Shown in pieces: positions 35,220-47,032 of a stretch of DNA of 64,000 nucleotides (the stretch's first letter is position 1; every line of letters starts with the position of its first letter). The notes beneath the pieces are model-generated. The model searched no databases and had not been told where the DNA came from. It saw nothing but the letters and a program-made list of their open reading frames with translations. The position numbers and the translations under genes were made by a program. Source of the DNA: Ceratopteris richardii (Eukaryota; Streptophyta; Polypodiopsida; Polypodiales; Pteridaceae); assembly GCA_020310875.1 (NCBI GenBank), contig CM035433.1, forward strand, positions 110,185,793 to 110,249,792. Direction: 5' to 3'.

Positions 35220-35650
35220 ACTCTATCGTAAGTCTTGACTCTCTCTCTCACACACATGCACACGCACAGTTTGCGCTTATTACGCATTATTTACATGGAT
35301 CTTCAACAATCATTTTTCTTTCACAAACAATAACTAGTCATTTTCTTCCTTTCACATACTTTCAACCTGAGTTTAAAAAGTCATAGTACATTTACGGAAT
35401 TACCTCGTTTGCAAGAGCGAAAACACAAAAAAAGTTAGACTTCTTTCACTTGTGCTAGTGGAGATGTCCACAACAAACAATATCTCGACCATTCCAACAA
35501 CAACGCAAGTCCTCCCTCAGTAAAAAGCGGAATCTCCAAGGGAGTTGCAAAAATTCGATTTATGAATTAAGAACATTGGGACATTTCCTATTCCATATAT
35601 ATATACATATATATTAATTATATACTCTGGCTTATTCTTCACAAAAACAA
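35220..35650. repeat. Dispersed repeat, copy 2
   Basis: Contains CTCTCTCTCACACAC, CTTATTACGCATTATTTACATGG, ATCTTCAACAATCATTTT, AGTACATTTACGG and AACACAAAAAAAGTTAGA in the same order as copies 1 and 3. It is truncated at the TA tract. Confidence 0.72.
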
Positions 35651-35669
35651 AATTGGGACATTTCGACAA

Positions 35670-35769
<100 letters not shown>

Positions 35770-36279
35770 TCTCTAGCTTATTTTCTTCACAAAAACAAAA
35801 ATTATCTTATCTGGCTTATTCTTCTTTTCATTGGAAAAGGGGATGGTAAGTTCTCTATGGATATCTAGAAACTCAAAATTAGTTTTTTTAGTGTAAATGA
35901 TTTAGAAGATGATGAATTATATTCATATTTTCTTTTCTTTGAATCACCTAACAGGTTTATTACGAGGAAAATCTCATTGGCTCTCACTTTAAGCCACGCT
36001 TACTAGTAATGATGACATTGACTGTTAATCATTGAACAACTTTGATATGTGGAAATTCTGATTGGATCCTCAAGTTCCGTTTTATGGAGCATGTGCATAG
36101 CTCAAATTGTTCTGTTCTACTAGTTTTAAGCTATTTTATGGAAGTCCACTAACTACTCTCACTTGTTGTGGGAGCTCAAGAAAACTTATTATTATTGTAT
36201 TTGTTTCACCAAAATTGTCTCTCAGAACTTGTTACAATATTTAGAATTTTTTTAGATCAAACAAATGAATCCCTTCTAT

Positions 36280-37020
36280 GGACTCTCTATCTTGAGGATA
36301 GCTCTCTCTGTCTCTCTCTCACTCTCTCTCTCTCTCTGTCTCACACATACACAATGTTTGAGCTTACTAAGCATTTGTTTCTCATGGATCTTCAACAATC
36401 ATTTTCCTCTCACGAATACTAACTTTTCATTTTCTTTCTTGCACATAGTTTCAACCAGAATTAAAAAATTTATAGTATATTTATGCGAGCTCAAGTTATA
36501 GTACATTTATGCTAGCTCGATTGTAGGAGTGAAAGCACAAACAAAACTTCTTTGACTTTTGATGTTATAGTACATTTATGCTAGCTCGATTGTAGGAGTG
36601 AAAGCACAAAAAAAACTTCTTTGACTTTTGATGTTGGAGATTTCTATAACAAACAAAAAGTAAACCATCCAACAACAACTGAAGCCATCCTCAATAATAA
36701 GTGAAACATCCCTTGGAGGTGCAAAAAATGGACATATCCATTACCTATAATTGCGAAATTTTGTTTTTAATAGAACAATGTTGTCCTCTATGGCTGTATG
36801 TTGCATTTATTTGATTGAATAAAGAAAATTTATTAAGTTATCCAATACATTTTGATATTTGTTTATCCCTTTTGAAAAAGATTTGTTTTCTTTTTAATCA
36901 AAAGAGTTTTGATCAAAAGATTAAAGATTCTGATGAAAGAATTTTGATCGAACAAGTTTCAATTAAATGGGTTTCGATTGACTACTTAATTTTTCCATTG
37001 AAGGATTTTTCTTAATTTTA
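36280..37020. repeat. Dispersed repeat, copy 3, with internal duplication
   Basis: Longest match to copy 1, through GCTGTATGTTGCATTTATTTGATTGAA and the TTTTGATC-rich tail. A 69-bp segment (TATAGTACATTTATGCTAGCTCGATTGTAGGAG...) occurs twice in tandem from about 36495 to 36633. Confidence 0.75.
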
Positions 37021-38090
37021 CCTCCTTTTTATTACTTTTATAATATAGTCCTCTAGAGGAGGTATTGGGGTATCCTGCTTTAGAAAGTGCCAAATTATAG
37101 AGGAAACCACACACATACTTCCAGTATGTCCTCTACTCAAAGGAGGTTCTTCCTTAGGGAAGTATACCCTGTAGCATTTTTGTGTGTAGGTACACGAATT
37201 GACAATAGAGAAATCTCAAAGTCATAGAGAAGGGAAAAATGACAATTGCATGTATGAGAGAGAACCCCAACTTCTTTGCTCACTAAATGATTATAGAGGC
37301 CAAAAATTATCAGGGGAGCACTAGATTACACCCTCTGTCTACACTAGACAAGATTTTAGAATTACACTTTTGATTACAAGATCACCCACATAGGGGAAAT
37401 AATACAAGGATATGTAGCTGATACACAAAGTCCCACAGCTTGAGACTGATAGGTATGGATAACTCAACCAGAGATGATATACAAGATCCCACAACCCGAG
37501 ATCACAGGTATGAAACAAGATATCAGGATTACAAGAACTCCCTTTAGGGAGATGAACTACGTACAAGAAATAACTTGAAAAGCTCTCATACTACGAGATT
37601 ACAATGGGACACAATATAGTTTCTCCAAAATCTGAACAAATCATGAGATATAGAAAATGACATGGAATCTAAGGTCCGGGATGGTTTCCTTTATGTCCAT
37701 GATAAAAATGCTCCAAATGAGTTATACAATGGGCTAGAATGCCATTCCAGATACTAAACACAATCAACTCAAGAGTATTGAAGAAAACAGATCTACATAA
37801 GGAATACGACAAGGATGAAGACTTTCTCTAAGATAAATACAATCAAAAGACTATATCCAAGCCACTCAATCACTCTGTAATGATAACAACGAACTCCACT
37901 AGGAGGCCCATGCTTTGTATCATCACCATAGAGTGACCTCAGAACAGTGTGCATATAGAAACAAAATCCAAAAAATGGTCAAGAAAATAATGCTCTGAAC
38001 GATGATTTGTATCCCCAATGAGTGTAATTTCAGTAAGTATGTGCCCAAGTGATTGCCCAAAATTGGAGAAGAAGGCTAATTTTGGCTCTG
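37021..38090. other. No recognised gene
   Basis: Gene-free stretch. A CCCACATAG/GATCACAGGTATG pattern and repeated GAGATGATATACAAG-like words suggest decayed repeat DNA, but I recognise no LTR, LINE or gene part. Confidence 0.45.
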
Positions 38091-38319
38091 GTAGCCAACT
38101 TTAATTAGATCCACAAATTAGCTTTTGTTAGCACCCAAGGCTTGGTGGCATGCATTAGCTCTTGCCCTTACACTTTATTGACAAGAATATATCCCTCTCT
38201 TTTTCTTCTTTCTTTCCTGTCTTGTCATTTTTTTATTTTGTTCATTCATCAGGAGTGGACTCGTCAAGGCTTTCAACTAGTTTTCCTTACTCTTCCACTA
38301 GCTATTGGTTGTATGCCTA

Positions 38320-38446
38320 ATTAAATGACCAAGCTTTGGATGCTCTGGTGTAGCAATAGAACTAACCCTACTAATAATTGGCACACGATCACAAGTTTAG
38401 CAAGCCAGATCATTAAGTGCAATTAGGGGCCTTGAGATTTCCTGCT
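38320..38446 (-). pseudogene. PBS1-like kinase C-terminal piece, distal to copia A
   Basis: Minus strand right after the copia insertion: ISRPLIALNDLAC, then a stop, then CDRVPIISRVSS. This matches the segment after the kinase core in PBS1-like receptor-like cytoplasmic kinases (x-RPLI-x-x-V-x-x-AL-x-YLA). Removing the copia element and one copy of the 5-bp duplication would leave this piece in frame with the end of the 42215-42775 piece. Confidence 0.65.
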
Positions 38447-38675
38447 TGTTGATATATTTAGGTAGTGATGTGTGTGAACACTCTAGGACCGCCGAGGCAC
38501 TTTTTTCCCTCCTTAGGAGGTTTTCTCCCCCGGCTTGTATATACGCCTATTGCTCTAACATGCTATTTATCTTTGTACATTCTCTATTAATACATTGAGT
38601 ATTATGTGTTGTGCTCCAAGCTTCTTCTTCTTCCTTGTGTTGTTCGCGTGCTTCCGCAGACATCTAACTCCAACA
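38447..38675 (+). repeat. 5' LTR of copia A
   Basis: 229 bp, TG...CA ends, TATA-like TTGTATATACGCC at about 38535. The following primer-binding site lies two bases downstream. Confidence 0.95.
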
Positions 38676-38677
38676 AT

Positions 38678-38689
38678 TGGTATCAAAGC
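38678..38689 (+). promoter_or_regulatory. Primer-binding site (initiator Met tRNA type)
   Basis: TGGTATCAAAGC, one base away from TGGTATCAGAGC, the word complementary to the 3' end of plant initiator methionine tRNA. Copia B keeps the exact word on the other strand (near 51636-51647). Confidence 0.88.
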
Positions 38690-39102
38690 AGGTCACTGCT
38701 TCATCTAGGGTGTCGTCGACACCTCTTCAATTGCAGTCTCAGAATCGCACGAATTTTGGTGAGCATACTCAGTGTGTTTCTGAGATCAAAACAACTTCAC
38801 TTTCTGGTGTCAAAATCGCGATCTGAGCTCGTTTTGGCCTCCGAACACACTATCACACCACTTGTGCAGGCTATTTTGTCTTTTTGTGCCAAAGGTATAT
38901 ATCAGTTTCGGTTTGCCAGTATAAGTGTCTCAAAGTCTGCTACAGGTCTAGCAGAATTGGTCTGAGTAGTTCTGTTCAACTTTTTGAGATACGGTCAATT
39001 TTCTGCATCAAGGTATTTTAGTCACCGGCCAGGCTGAAAACAATTTTGTATGTTGGCTTTTGAGGATAATTTGGATGGTACCAACTACCGTTATGGGCTT
39101 AT

Positions 39103-40008
39103 ATGATGCGACATGTATTGGTTGCAAAAGGACTATGGAACATTGTGCAGGGTGTTGAAAAACGTCCTACCACACCTTCAACTGTTACAACTGCAGGTAC
39201 TAAAGCTGATGCAGAAGGTGTCGAAGATGATGATATTCTGCATATTCCTATTTGTGCTTTGGTTTCTGCTACACCTATTGTAGAGCAAATTCATTTGGAT
39301 GGCAGAGATGCCGAGGCACATGTATTGATAGCTTTGTCTGTCAAACGTTCCATTATTCCTCACATTCGCTCTTGCACAACAGCTAAGGATGCTTGTGATA
39401 CACTTACCACATTGTACCAAGCTAGGAATGCGGCTCATGTTGCTTACCTCCGAAAACACTTGGAGAGCGAGCACATGAATGAAGGTGATTTTATGGATAG
39501 TTTTCTAACAAAGATCAAAGACTTGAAGGAACAATTGATTTCTGCTAATGAGGTTATATCAGATAGCTCACTTGTGCAGACCGTTCTAAATGGTCTTCCT
39601 GGTTCATGTCAGAGTTTTGCTTCTACTCTTCGGTTGATGATGAAAGGCAATCCAAATGTCTTGCCATTTGAGGAGTTAGTCTCTGTTCTGTTGCAGGAAG
39701 ATCAATCCAAGCAGAATAGGTCCTTTATGCGTATTGCAGATCAAGCTTTCTTGGCTAGTCAAAAGGGCAAAGGAAAATGGAGCTCTTCAAGTAGTAAGCA
39801 GAAATCTACTAATTTTGCACAATCAAAGAGGGAAGACAAAGATGAAAAGAAATCAAAAAAGCTGAAATTGTTTTGCAAGTACTGTAAAGAAAATGATCAT
39901 ATCATAAAGAACTGTCCAAAACTGGCTGCTAAAGCGACAAAGAGGAAAGAGGAAAGAGGCTCGAATGGTTGTTGCAGAGGCCTCTACACCAAAAACAGAG
40001 TCTGCTAA
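39103..40008 (+). pseudogene. gag of copia A
   Basis: Gag of the copia UBN2 type. The open frame starts at ATG 39103, but homology to copia B gag begins earlier (FEDNLDGTNY near 39060) and is cut by a stop, so the true start is lost. It contains LWNIVQGVEK, DAEAHVLIALS, TLYQARNAAHVAYLRK and LVQTVLNGLP, then a serine/lysine-rich tail and a canonical knuckle CKYCKENDHIIKNC (C-x2-C-x4-H-x4-C) near 39871-39912. The frame leaves the protein at its end; protease continues in the overlapping frame. Confidence 0.85.
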
Positions 40009-41334
40009 TTTTGTCCAGGAAGAAGAATGGGTGTTTACTACTGTTTGCAATTTTGACCCATCTTCTCATGAGCAGTGCATGTCTACAGTAGACTCTGATG
40101 TTTGGTACTTTGACAGTATGACGACCAAACATATTACCTCGCAACGTAGTTTCTTCTCTTCACTCGAGCCTGCCCCTATAGGGAATACTGTTACATGCAC
40201 CAACAACTCCTCTTATCCTGTTATGGGAGTTGGTAAGATCATTTTGACTACTCTTGATGGTAGTTCTTTAACTTTGTCAGATGCTTTGTTTGTGCTAGGG
40301 ATCAAGAAAAATCTGTTATCAATTTCTGCATTAGACAAGATTGGCTTGGTTGTGAAATTTGTTGATGACAGATGTACAATTCATGATTTGTCAAATGGCA
40401 ATGTGATTATTGCTTCTGGCATTTTATGTCGTGGGCTATATAAGCTCATAGACTATGAAAGATCTGTAAATGATTCGGCATGTGCAGTACATGATTCTCA
40501 AGCTATGTCAGATGCAAAGCTTTGGCATGCACTCTTTGGTCATCTGAATTTTTTTAGTTTGCTACACCTACAGAAATCTGAAATGGTGTCCTCTTTGCCC
40601 AAACTTGAGGCACCTAGAAAACATGTTTGTGAAGGCTGTATTTTGGGCAAAATGCAACATTCCTCCTTTCCAAAAGATGCTTCAGTTCGGGCTACTCAGA
40701 AATTGCAACTTGTACATAGTGATGTCTGTGGTCCTATGCAGACACCTTCTTTTGGAAATTATCTTTACTTTGTGACTTCCATCGATGATTTTTCCAAGCA
40801 TGCATGGGTATATCCATTGAAGGCAAAGTCCGAAGTGTTCATGTGCTTCAAACAGGTTTTGGTTTTGGCTGAAAATCTGTCAGCATGTAAAATGGGCACC
40901 CTCCATTCTGATTGAGGGGAGGGATATATGTCTTCTGATTTTAATGCATTTCTGGCTGAACATGGGATAAAACACTAGTATACAGTGCCTTATACACCTC
41001 AACAGAGAGTTGCTGGACGAAGAACAGGTCAGTCATGGAAATGGTGAGGTGTATGGTCAAGAGTCAGGCTTTACCACATACTTTCTGGCTTGAGGTTGTC
41101 ATGTGTGCAGCATATGTACTTAACAGGTGTCCCACTAAAGCACTGCACTCTATCACTCCATATGAAGCGGGGCATGATCACAAGCCATCTGTTGCTCATC
41201 TGTGTGTTTTTTGTTGTCTGGCATATGCATTAGTGCCTGAACAACATCGCAAAAAATTTGATGATAAAGGAGTAAAATGCATTTTTGTTGGGTACAGTTC
41301 TGAAAGTAAAGGCTATCATCTATATCATCCATAG
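39965..41334 (+). pseudogene. Protease and integrase of copia A
   Basis: Open from 39965 to 40915. The aspartic protease site is WYFDSMTTKHITS, with D-S-M instead of the D-S-G kept in copia B, so it is probably dead. GAG-pre-integrase follows (HALFGHLN, CEGCILGKMQHSSFP), then the integrase core (LVHSDVCGPM, IDDFSKHAWVYPL). At LHSD a stop falls where the second catalytic Asp box continues. Homology goes on in fragments (TPQQRVAG; MVKSQALPHTFWLE; YEAGHDHKPSVAHL; KCIFVGYSSESKGYHLY) to 41334 and beyond to about 41520. Confidence 0.85.
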
Positions 41335-41607
41335 ACTAAACATATTCTCATTAGCTGTGATGTTGTTTTTCTGGAAGATGCTATTCAACCATTGCTTTCA
41401 TGTACTAAGGAGACATCTATTAGCTCCAAAGACATGTACGGTACTTTGCTTCCTCTTTTTACAAGTGGACAGACTAGTGCTGGTCCTAATGAGGCAACAT
41501 CTCCGCCTTTGTAGGTTTCATGTGATGATGTAGATCATTCCATTTCTTATGTAGATTTACATGACGCACTTGTTGATGAGAGAGCTGATATTGAGCAGGC
41601 AAAAACT

Positions 41608-41913
41608 ATGCCAAAATGGCTAGTGCAAACTTTGCATGATAGCAAGTTAGATGCACCTCTATCATATCGTACTCGGTCAGGCTCTCATAGTGCCTCTTCT
41701 GCATCACATTGCTATGTTATGGCTTCATCAGTCTCTGTAAAGCACATTGAGGTGCATTATCATTATGTCAGGGAGAGGTTCTCTGCTGGGGAGATTAGCT
41801 TGGCATATGTGCCCACGCAAGAGAACATTGCAGACCTTTTCACGAAGGCTCTGCCTAGGGAGAAGTTTGAAGCTTTCCGCAAAGCTTTGGCCTTACTTCC
41901 TTTTGTGGAGTGA
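41608..41913 (+). pseudogene. Integrase tail fused to RNase H end by RT deletion
   Basis: The first half (AKTMPKWLVQTLHDSKLDAP, YRTRSGSHS, ASHCYVMASS) is the stretch that precedes reverse transcriptase. The second half starts at KHIEVHYHYVRERF and ends NIADLFTKALPREKFEAF, the end of copia RNase H. Against copia B the whole RT and most of RNase H are missing, yet the frame stays open across the join at about 41736. Confidence 0.9.
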
Positions 41914-41984
41914 TTTCCACATAGCTTGGCACTTCCTTATAAGAGTGCCGGATCCTTGTTCACCGCATCACTCCTAGGGGGATT

Positions 41985-42214
41985 TGTTGATATATTTAGG
42001 TTGTGATGTGTGTGAACACTCTAAGACCACCGGGGCATGTTTTTCCCTCTTTAGGAGGTTTTTTCCCCTTGGCTTGTATATACGCCTATTTCCCTAATGG
42101 GCTACTTATCTTTGTACATTCTCTAGTAATACATTGAGTATTGTGTTTTCTACTCCAAGCTTCTTCTTCTTCCTTGTGTTGTTCGCGTGCTTCCGTAGAC
42201 ATCTAACTCCAACA
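41985..42214 (+). repeat. 3' LTR of copia A
   Basis: 230 bp, preceded by a short polypurine tract AGGGGGA at 41976-41982. Confidence 0.95.
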
Positions 42215-42775
42215 TTGCTCATGTAAGCACACTGTTACTACAGCCGATGCCTTAAATAGACCTGTGATAGGAAAATGTCCTTGGAGTTTAGGATCACTCT
42301 TTTGGCCAAATTTTTTTCTATCCTTGAAGAGAGATCAAGTCCATGCAAGAAGGTTATGCTCTCCCCTTCTCTTCTTCTGATCACTGACCCTCCTTCCTAT
42401 GATCAATTCCCATAAAATCCCATGACACGTGTTGAAACATGTGTCTTGTCTCCAATCGGCCCAAGCTTGGCGAAGCCAAAATCAGATAACTTTGGAAAAT
42501 AATTTCAATAAGAAGAATATTGGAGTACTTCAAATCTTGATATATAACTGGAGGATTTGCTTAGCAGCTATTCTCATCCGTGTAGTCCAATATGATGGTT
42601 GCCTATCAAGTGGAAGTTTTCAACATGGAATCCCATGTTCTATTGTACATATTCTCTATACAGTTGCTTTATAGCATAAATTGTCCATTTTCTAAGTGCC
42701 CTTTGTATACAAGACCAAACCCTCCTTGCCCAATAAACATTCAACCCTAAAATTGTTGGCAGCTATAGCAGAAGT
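42215..42775 (-). pseudogene. PBS1-like receptor-like cytoplasmic kinase fragment
   Basis: Minus-strand remnant of a plant RLCK-VII (PBS1-like) Ser/Thr kinase. From 42775 it reads AANNFRVECLLGQGGFGLVYKG (glycine loop), LENGQF, then a deletion and stops where the lysine and mid N-lobe should be. Then PPVIYQDLKYSNILL (catalytic loop with R of HRD-type region changed to Q), a degraded DFG region ([10 protein letters not shown] by frame change), GDKTHV, RVMG, and GEHNLLAW, FKDRKKF, CLHEQ at the copia A border. No full kinase core survives. Exon upstream of 42775 not seen. Confidence 0.78.
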
Positions 42776-42839
42776 GCGCAGGACTATGGGGGATGGTGGG
42801 TGTGAGTGGGCACAGGGCTATGGGGCTATGGGTTGGCAA

Positions 42840-43038
42840 AGAGTGAGAGAGAGAGAGAGAGAGCAAGAGAGGCAAAGAGAGAGAGAGAGCAAGAGAGGCA
42901 AAGAGAGAGAGAGAGAGCTACGAGGGGTTGCATGGTGGACTGTAGGTGTGGGAATGCACTTGGCACAGAGAGAGAGAGAGAGAGAAGAAAGCACAGATGA
43001 TGGAGGGTTGCGGGTTGCGAAGCACACGGAGAGGAACT

Positions 43039-43085
<47 letters not shown>

Positions 43086-43123
43086 GAGCTATGGGGTGCG
43101 GTGCGGGTGGGGGAATGCAATTG

Positions 43124-43167
<44 letters not shown>

Positions 43168-43230
43168 CAAATGATGGAGGGCTGCAAGTTGTGCTGTGGG
43201 TGGGGACAATTGGCAGGTGGGAGGGGGGAG

Positions 43231-43282
<52 letters not shown>

Positions 43283-43356
43283 TATCCAATGATGCTTCAA
43301 ATTGTTATGGTTTCATATGGGACGTGTCAACATGTTCCAATCATGGACGTGTCAAA

Positions 43357-43395
<39 letters not shown>

Positions 43396-43480
43396 TAGTG
43401 CGAATTGCAAGGGCAGAGTCGTGGCTGGAGAGGGGGAGAGAGAGAGGAGAGAGAGAGAGAGAGAGAGAGATGGGGGTGTT
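42840..43480. repeat. (GA)n-rich tandem repeat region
   Basis: At least seven GA tracts separated by similar spacers of about 60-100 bp (GATGGAGGGTTGCGGGTTG, GATGGAGGGCTGCAAGTTGTG, GGGAATGCACTTGG, GGGAATGCAATTGG), so larger units have been duplicated. All long frames here are low-complexity Arg-Glu or Ser-Leu artefacts. Confidence 0.9.
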
Positions 43481-43710
43481 TGTGGATGGCGGGGGGAATA
43501 ATGCAGATAGAGGAGGGTCACAGGTGGCACGGGAGTGATGCGGGTGAAGGAGGGTCATGGGTGGTGGGAGAGGGATGCAGGTGGAGGAGGGTCCTAGGTG
43601 GAGCAGGGTCATGGGTGGTGGGGGGAGGGATGGGGGTGGACGAGGTCGTGGATGGTGGGGGAAGGGATGCAGGTGGAGGAGGGTCACGAGTGGTGGGGGG
43701 AAAAAAGAGA
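43480..43710. repeat. G-rich minisatellite
   Basis: About six irregular units near 30-40 bp of the form GGGTGGTGGGAGAGGGATGCAGGTGGAGGAGGGTC on the plus strand. Runs of three or more G recur at close spacing. Confidence 0.85.
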
Positions 43711-44190
43711 GAGAGATCAAGATGCAAGGTTCAAGTTGATCTTGACATGCTTTCGAGGTGAGGGGAGTTGAAAGAGGGCTCAACATTGCACAATCAGAGA
43801 TAAATAAGACCGAAGGATCATTGATGCTCAATCCCCAAATATGAGCACACAGAGGGCAATGGGAAGTTTTACATGTGATCGGGAAAATTAATAGCTTCTC
43901 CTTGAAGAATGAGGCAATGACCATGAAAAGGGAGCTTATGAAGAGCTCAACCCCTCAATCAAAGAGTCGTAATAGGGAGAATCTACCAAACACTGGGGAG
44001 AAGGTAACCCATATCCGAGAGTATGGCATGGAGAAGAAAATGGGAACCGCTCATAGATCCTCTCCTCTATAGACCCCCACATCAAGCCTTTGCACCATCG
44101 CAGTGCAACTACTCTTTTATTTGCTTATTCACTCAAAACAAAATTGAACTGCACAAAATGAACTGAACTGAAATACGGTATGTACGGTGA
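43711..44190. other. No recognised gene
   Basis: Gene-free stretch before gypsy D. The word GACATGCTTTCGAGGTGAGGGG and an AG-rich segment are seen. No LTR end was identified here, although the 3' end of gypsy D must lie nearby. Confidence 0.4.
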
Positions 44191-46190
44191 GTCAATCTCA
44201 TTCAACTTGAATTAGTTCAGGTAATTCTTCACCTTGAAGATGTTTACTAGGGAAATCTTTTCACCCTGCAAGTCTTCGAGATGTAATCCTCCTATGGTAA
44301 CACATTTATCACCTTGTATGGTCCTCTCCATTTAGGTGACAGTTTGGTTGAAACTAGTGGGATCTGATGCACTAGAACCAAAGACCCTTTGTATACTTCA
44401 TTAGCCCTAAGATACATGTCATGAAATCTTTTGCGCTCTTCTTGTGTTACCTGTAGTTTTTGCATAGCTCCTTCTTTGTATTCTTCTACTGCCACTAGTC
44501 TCCTAATGGGAGGTTCAATTCCAATGGTTCTAGCTCCAATTTCTTTACTGATAATAAACTCAAAGGGTGCCAAAGCCTCTTTACCATACACTAAAAGAAA
44601 TGGACTTTTGCTAGTGGTCCCCTTCTAGTAGTATGTAAAGCCTATATTGCACTGATTAATGCTTGCGACCAAGAGCTTTGGTGGTCAAAAGCTAATTTGT
44701 GTAGTAGCCCAATCAAAATTTTGTTAGAGCTTTTTGCCTTACCATTTTCCCTCGGATAGTAAGCACATGAATGTTTGTGAAAGACCTTGTATCTGTCAAA
44801 GATACATTAAAGCAATTAATTTACAAAGTGTGTGCCCCTATAGCTAGTAATTTCAATTGGGCAACCAAATCTTGAGAAACTATGTTTTTACATAAACTTG
44901 ACCACCATCAAAGCAATGCAATTTGTGGTAGCTTTAGCTTCTATCCACTTAGTTGCATAGCACGTGGGCCATCAGAATATTCTTCTTACTCTGAGGTTGA
45001 CTAGTTGGAGTGATTGGTCCAATGAATTCAAGACCCCATTGTTCAAAAGGTAGCCATCCTGTGGAGATGACTAATGGTTGAAAATTCAATCTGGTTGGTC
45101 TAAGAGCACATCTCTAGTAGATGTCACATTCTTTAGCAAACTTGATTGCATCTTTGTAGATTTGAGGCAACCCATAAACCTTTGTGGATGATTTTATGAG
45201 CCAAATCCTCTCCCTTGAGATGCCCTTCTTTGTATGCTACTTCAAGGAAGAAATTCACCTCCTATGGATAAACACACTTTCTAAAGACACCCCTAACAAT
45301 ATTTATACAAGTTTCCATTTATAAATGAGTAAGCTTTCGCTTTAAAGATTAATCTCCTCTTTTCTATTGGTGTTAGGTGTTCTTGAAATTTTCCAAAAGT
45401 GAGGAAATGCAGAATTCTATCATACTAATTAGTTTGAGTTGCTACTAGAAAGTAAATATTATCCATCAATTCACCATTAATACCTATTGCCTTTTCACTC
45501 ATGGCAGTCCTTGACATGTAATCTGCCATGTAGTTCTCTTTTCTTGGCTTAATATGAATATCAAAGTCAAATTCTTGAAATAGTAGTAACCATCACCAAA
45601 TCCTTCCAACTACTCTAGGCTTGTTAATTAAGTACTTCAAAGGTTGATAATCAGAAATGACAATAAAATGCACACCTAGGAGGTAGTGCCAAAACTTTTG
45701 AAGAGTGAATATGAGAGCCAAACCTTCTCGGTTTATAGTGTTGTAGTTTCTTTCTGGTTTGGTAAGCGATCTGCTTGCATAGGCAATAGGTTGCTCTACC
45801 TTGTGTGATGATGGTTGAGCCAAGACTACTCCAACTACATGAAGACTCACATATGTATGCACATGGAACTCTAATAACTAGTTAGGAATAGTTAAGAATG
45901 GAGTAGTACATAACCTCAAATTTAGTTCACAAAATGCTTTCTCACCTTCAGGACTCTACGAGAAAGGAATCTTCTTACAGGTAAGCCTTGAGAATGGCTT
46001 AGCTATTTTTGAGTACATCCATATAAATCTTCTATGATATTTTGCATCACCTAAAAAGCTTTGTACTTCTTTTAGAGTCCATGAAATAGGCATGGAGAGG
46101 ATAGTTGTGACCTTTGAGGGATCAACCGTTATCCCTTCGGCCCATACTATGTGACCAACAAGAGTGCCTTTAGTAATCAAAAAATATTTA
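44190..46190 (-). mobile_element. Ty3/gypsy fragment D, minus strand
   Basis: A different gypsy family from G1. The minus strand encodes the RT end (46180-45956: GTLVGHIVWAEGITVDPSKV, VQSFLGDAKYHRRFI), RNase H (45862-45593: QPIAYASRSLTKPERNYNTI, REGLALIFTLQKFWHYLLG), scattered integrase core (45300-44600) and an intact-looking integrase C-terminal frame. Canonical order RT-RH-IN is kept. The 5' side is cut by copia C at about 46190. LTRs were not found. Confidence 0.82.
44292..44591 (-). pseudogene. Integrase C-terminal region of gypsy D
   Basis: 99 codons: YGKEALAPFEFIISKE, KRFHDMYLRANEVYKGSLVL and SPKWRGPYKVINVLP, the region between the catalytic core and the end of gypsy integrase. Upstream core is present only as frame-shifted words. 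Confidence 0.78.
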
Positions 46191-47032
46191 GCAGTCGGGG
46201 AAAAAACCTCTTAAAGAGGGAAAAAAGTGCCCCGACAGTCCACACATATCACTACTAAAATATCTCAACAAATCCCACTTGGGACTAATGTGATGAACAA
46301 GGAGTTGACACTTATGTATAAGGAAGTGTCAAGCTATGAGGAAAGCAATCAATCCAAAAAAGTAAGTAAGCCAAAGCTTTGCAAAAATTTTCAAACTTCT
46401 TCTTAGGCAAAGCCTTTGTGAAAATTTATGCAATGTTATCTTGTGTGGGCACATAAGCCAAATTGATTTCTTCTGCAAAGAACCTCTCCCTAACATAATG
46501 ATAGTGAACCTCAATGTGCTTTTATGTGATCATGGAACACAATGTTCCTCACAACTACCAGTGCACATGATGGTGGTAGAAGACTGACCAACACCCAGTT
46601 CAACCAAAAGGCATCTAAGCTACACAGAATCAATAGTAAATGTGAAATCTTCCCTATAGTCAACCTCACTAGAAGTGGCCACATTAACCTATTCTTGCTC
46701 AACCAAGATATGCATGAGCTACCAAGCATGATCCAAAAACAACGTGGACACACAAGTGTCATAACAACAAGCCCACTTAGAGTCAGAAAAAGCATGTAAA
46801 TCTAATGGTAATGACCCCCTTGGGACAAAATAATCCAAATAGCCAGGTGCCACTCAAGTACAGAAAGATGTGATTAACCACCTGCCAATGCTTGACACCT
46901 AGGTAATGCATAAACTTGCCCATCTCAGAGATAGCAAACTGAATATCAAGTCAAGTTATCCATAAGTAAATCAAGCATCCAATAGCCTACTAATAGAGAA
47001 CAACATCAAATGCATCTCCAACATCATGAAGA

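Larger units (their letters stand above)
38447..42214 (+). mobile_element. Ty1/copia element A with LTRs and TSD
   Basis: 3768 bp. LTRs are at 38447-38675 and 41985-42214 (TGTTGATATA...TCCAACA), differing at roughly twenty positions. Flanks CTGCT (38442-38446) and TTGCT (42215-42219) are a 5-bp target duplication with one change. The order is gag, protease, integrase, then a direct join to the end of RNase H. Reverse transcriptase and most of RNase H are deleted at about 41736. It sits antisense inside a PBS1-like kinase pseudogene. Confidence 0.95.

Noticed and set aside
42818..43930. Long frames rich in Ser-Leu, Arg-Glu or Pro on both strands
   Set aside because: They are translations of GA/CT and G-rich tandem repeats without any domain.
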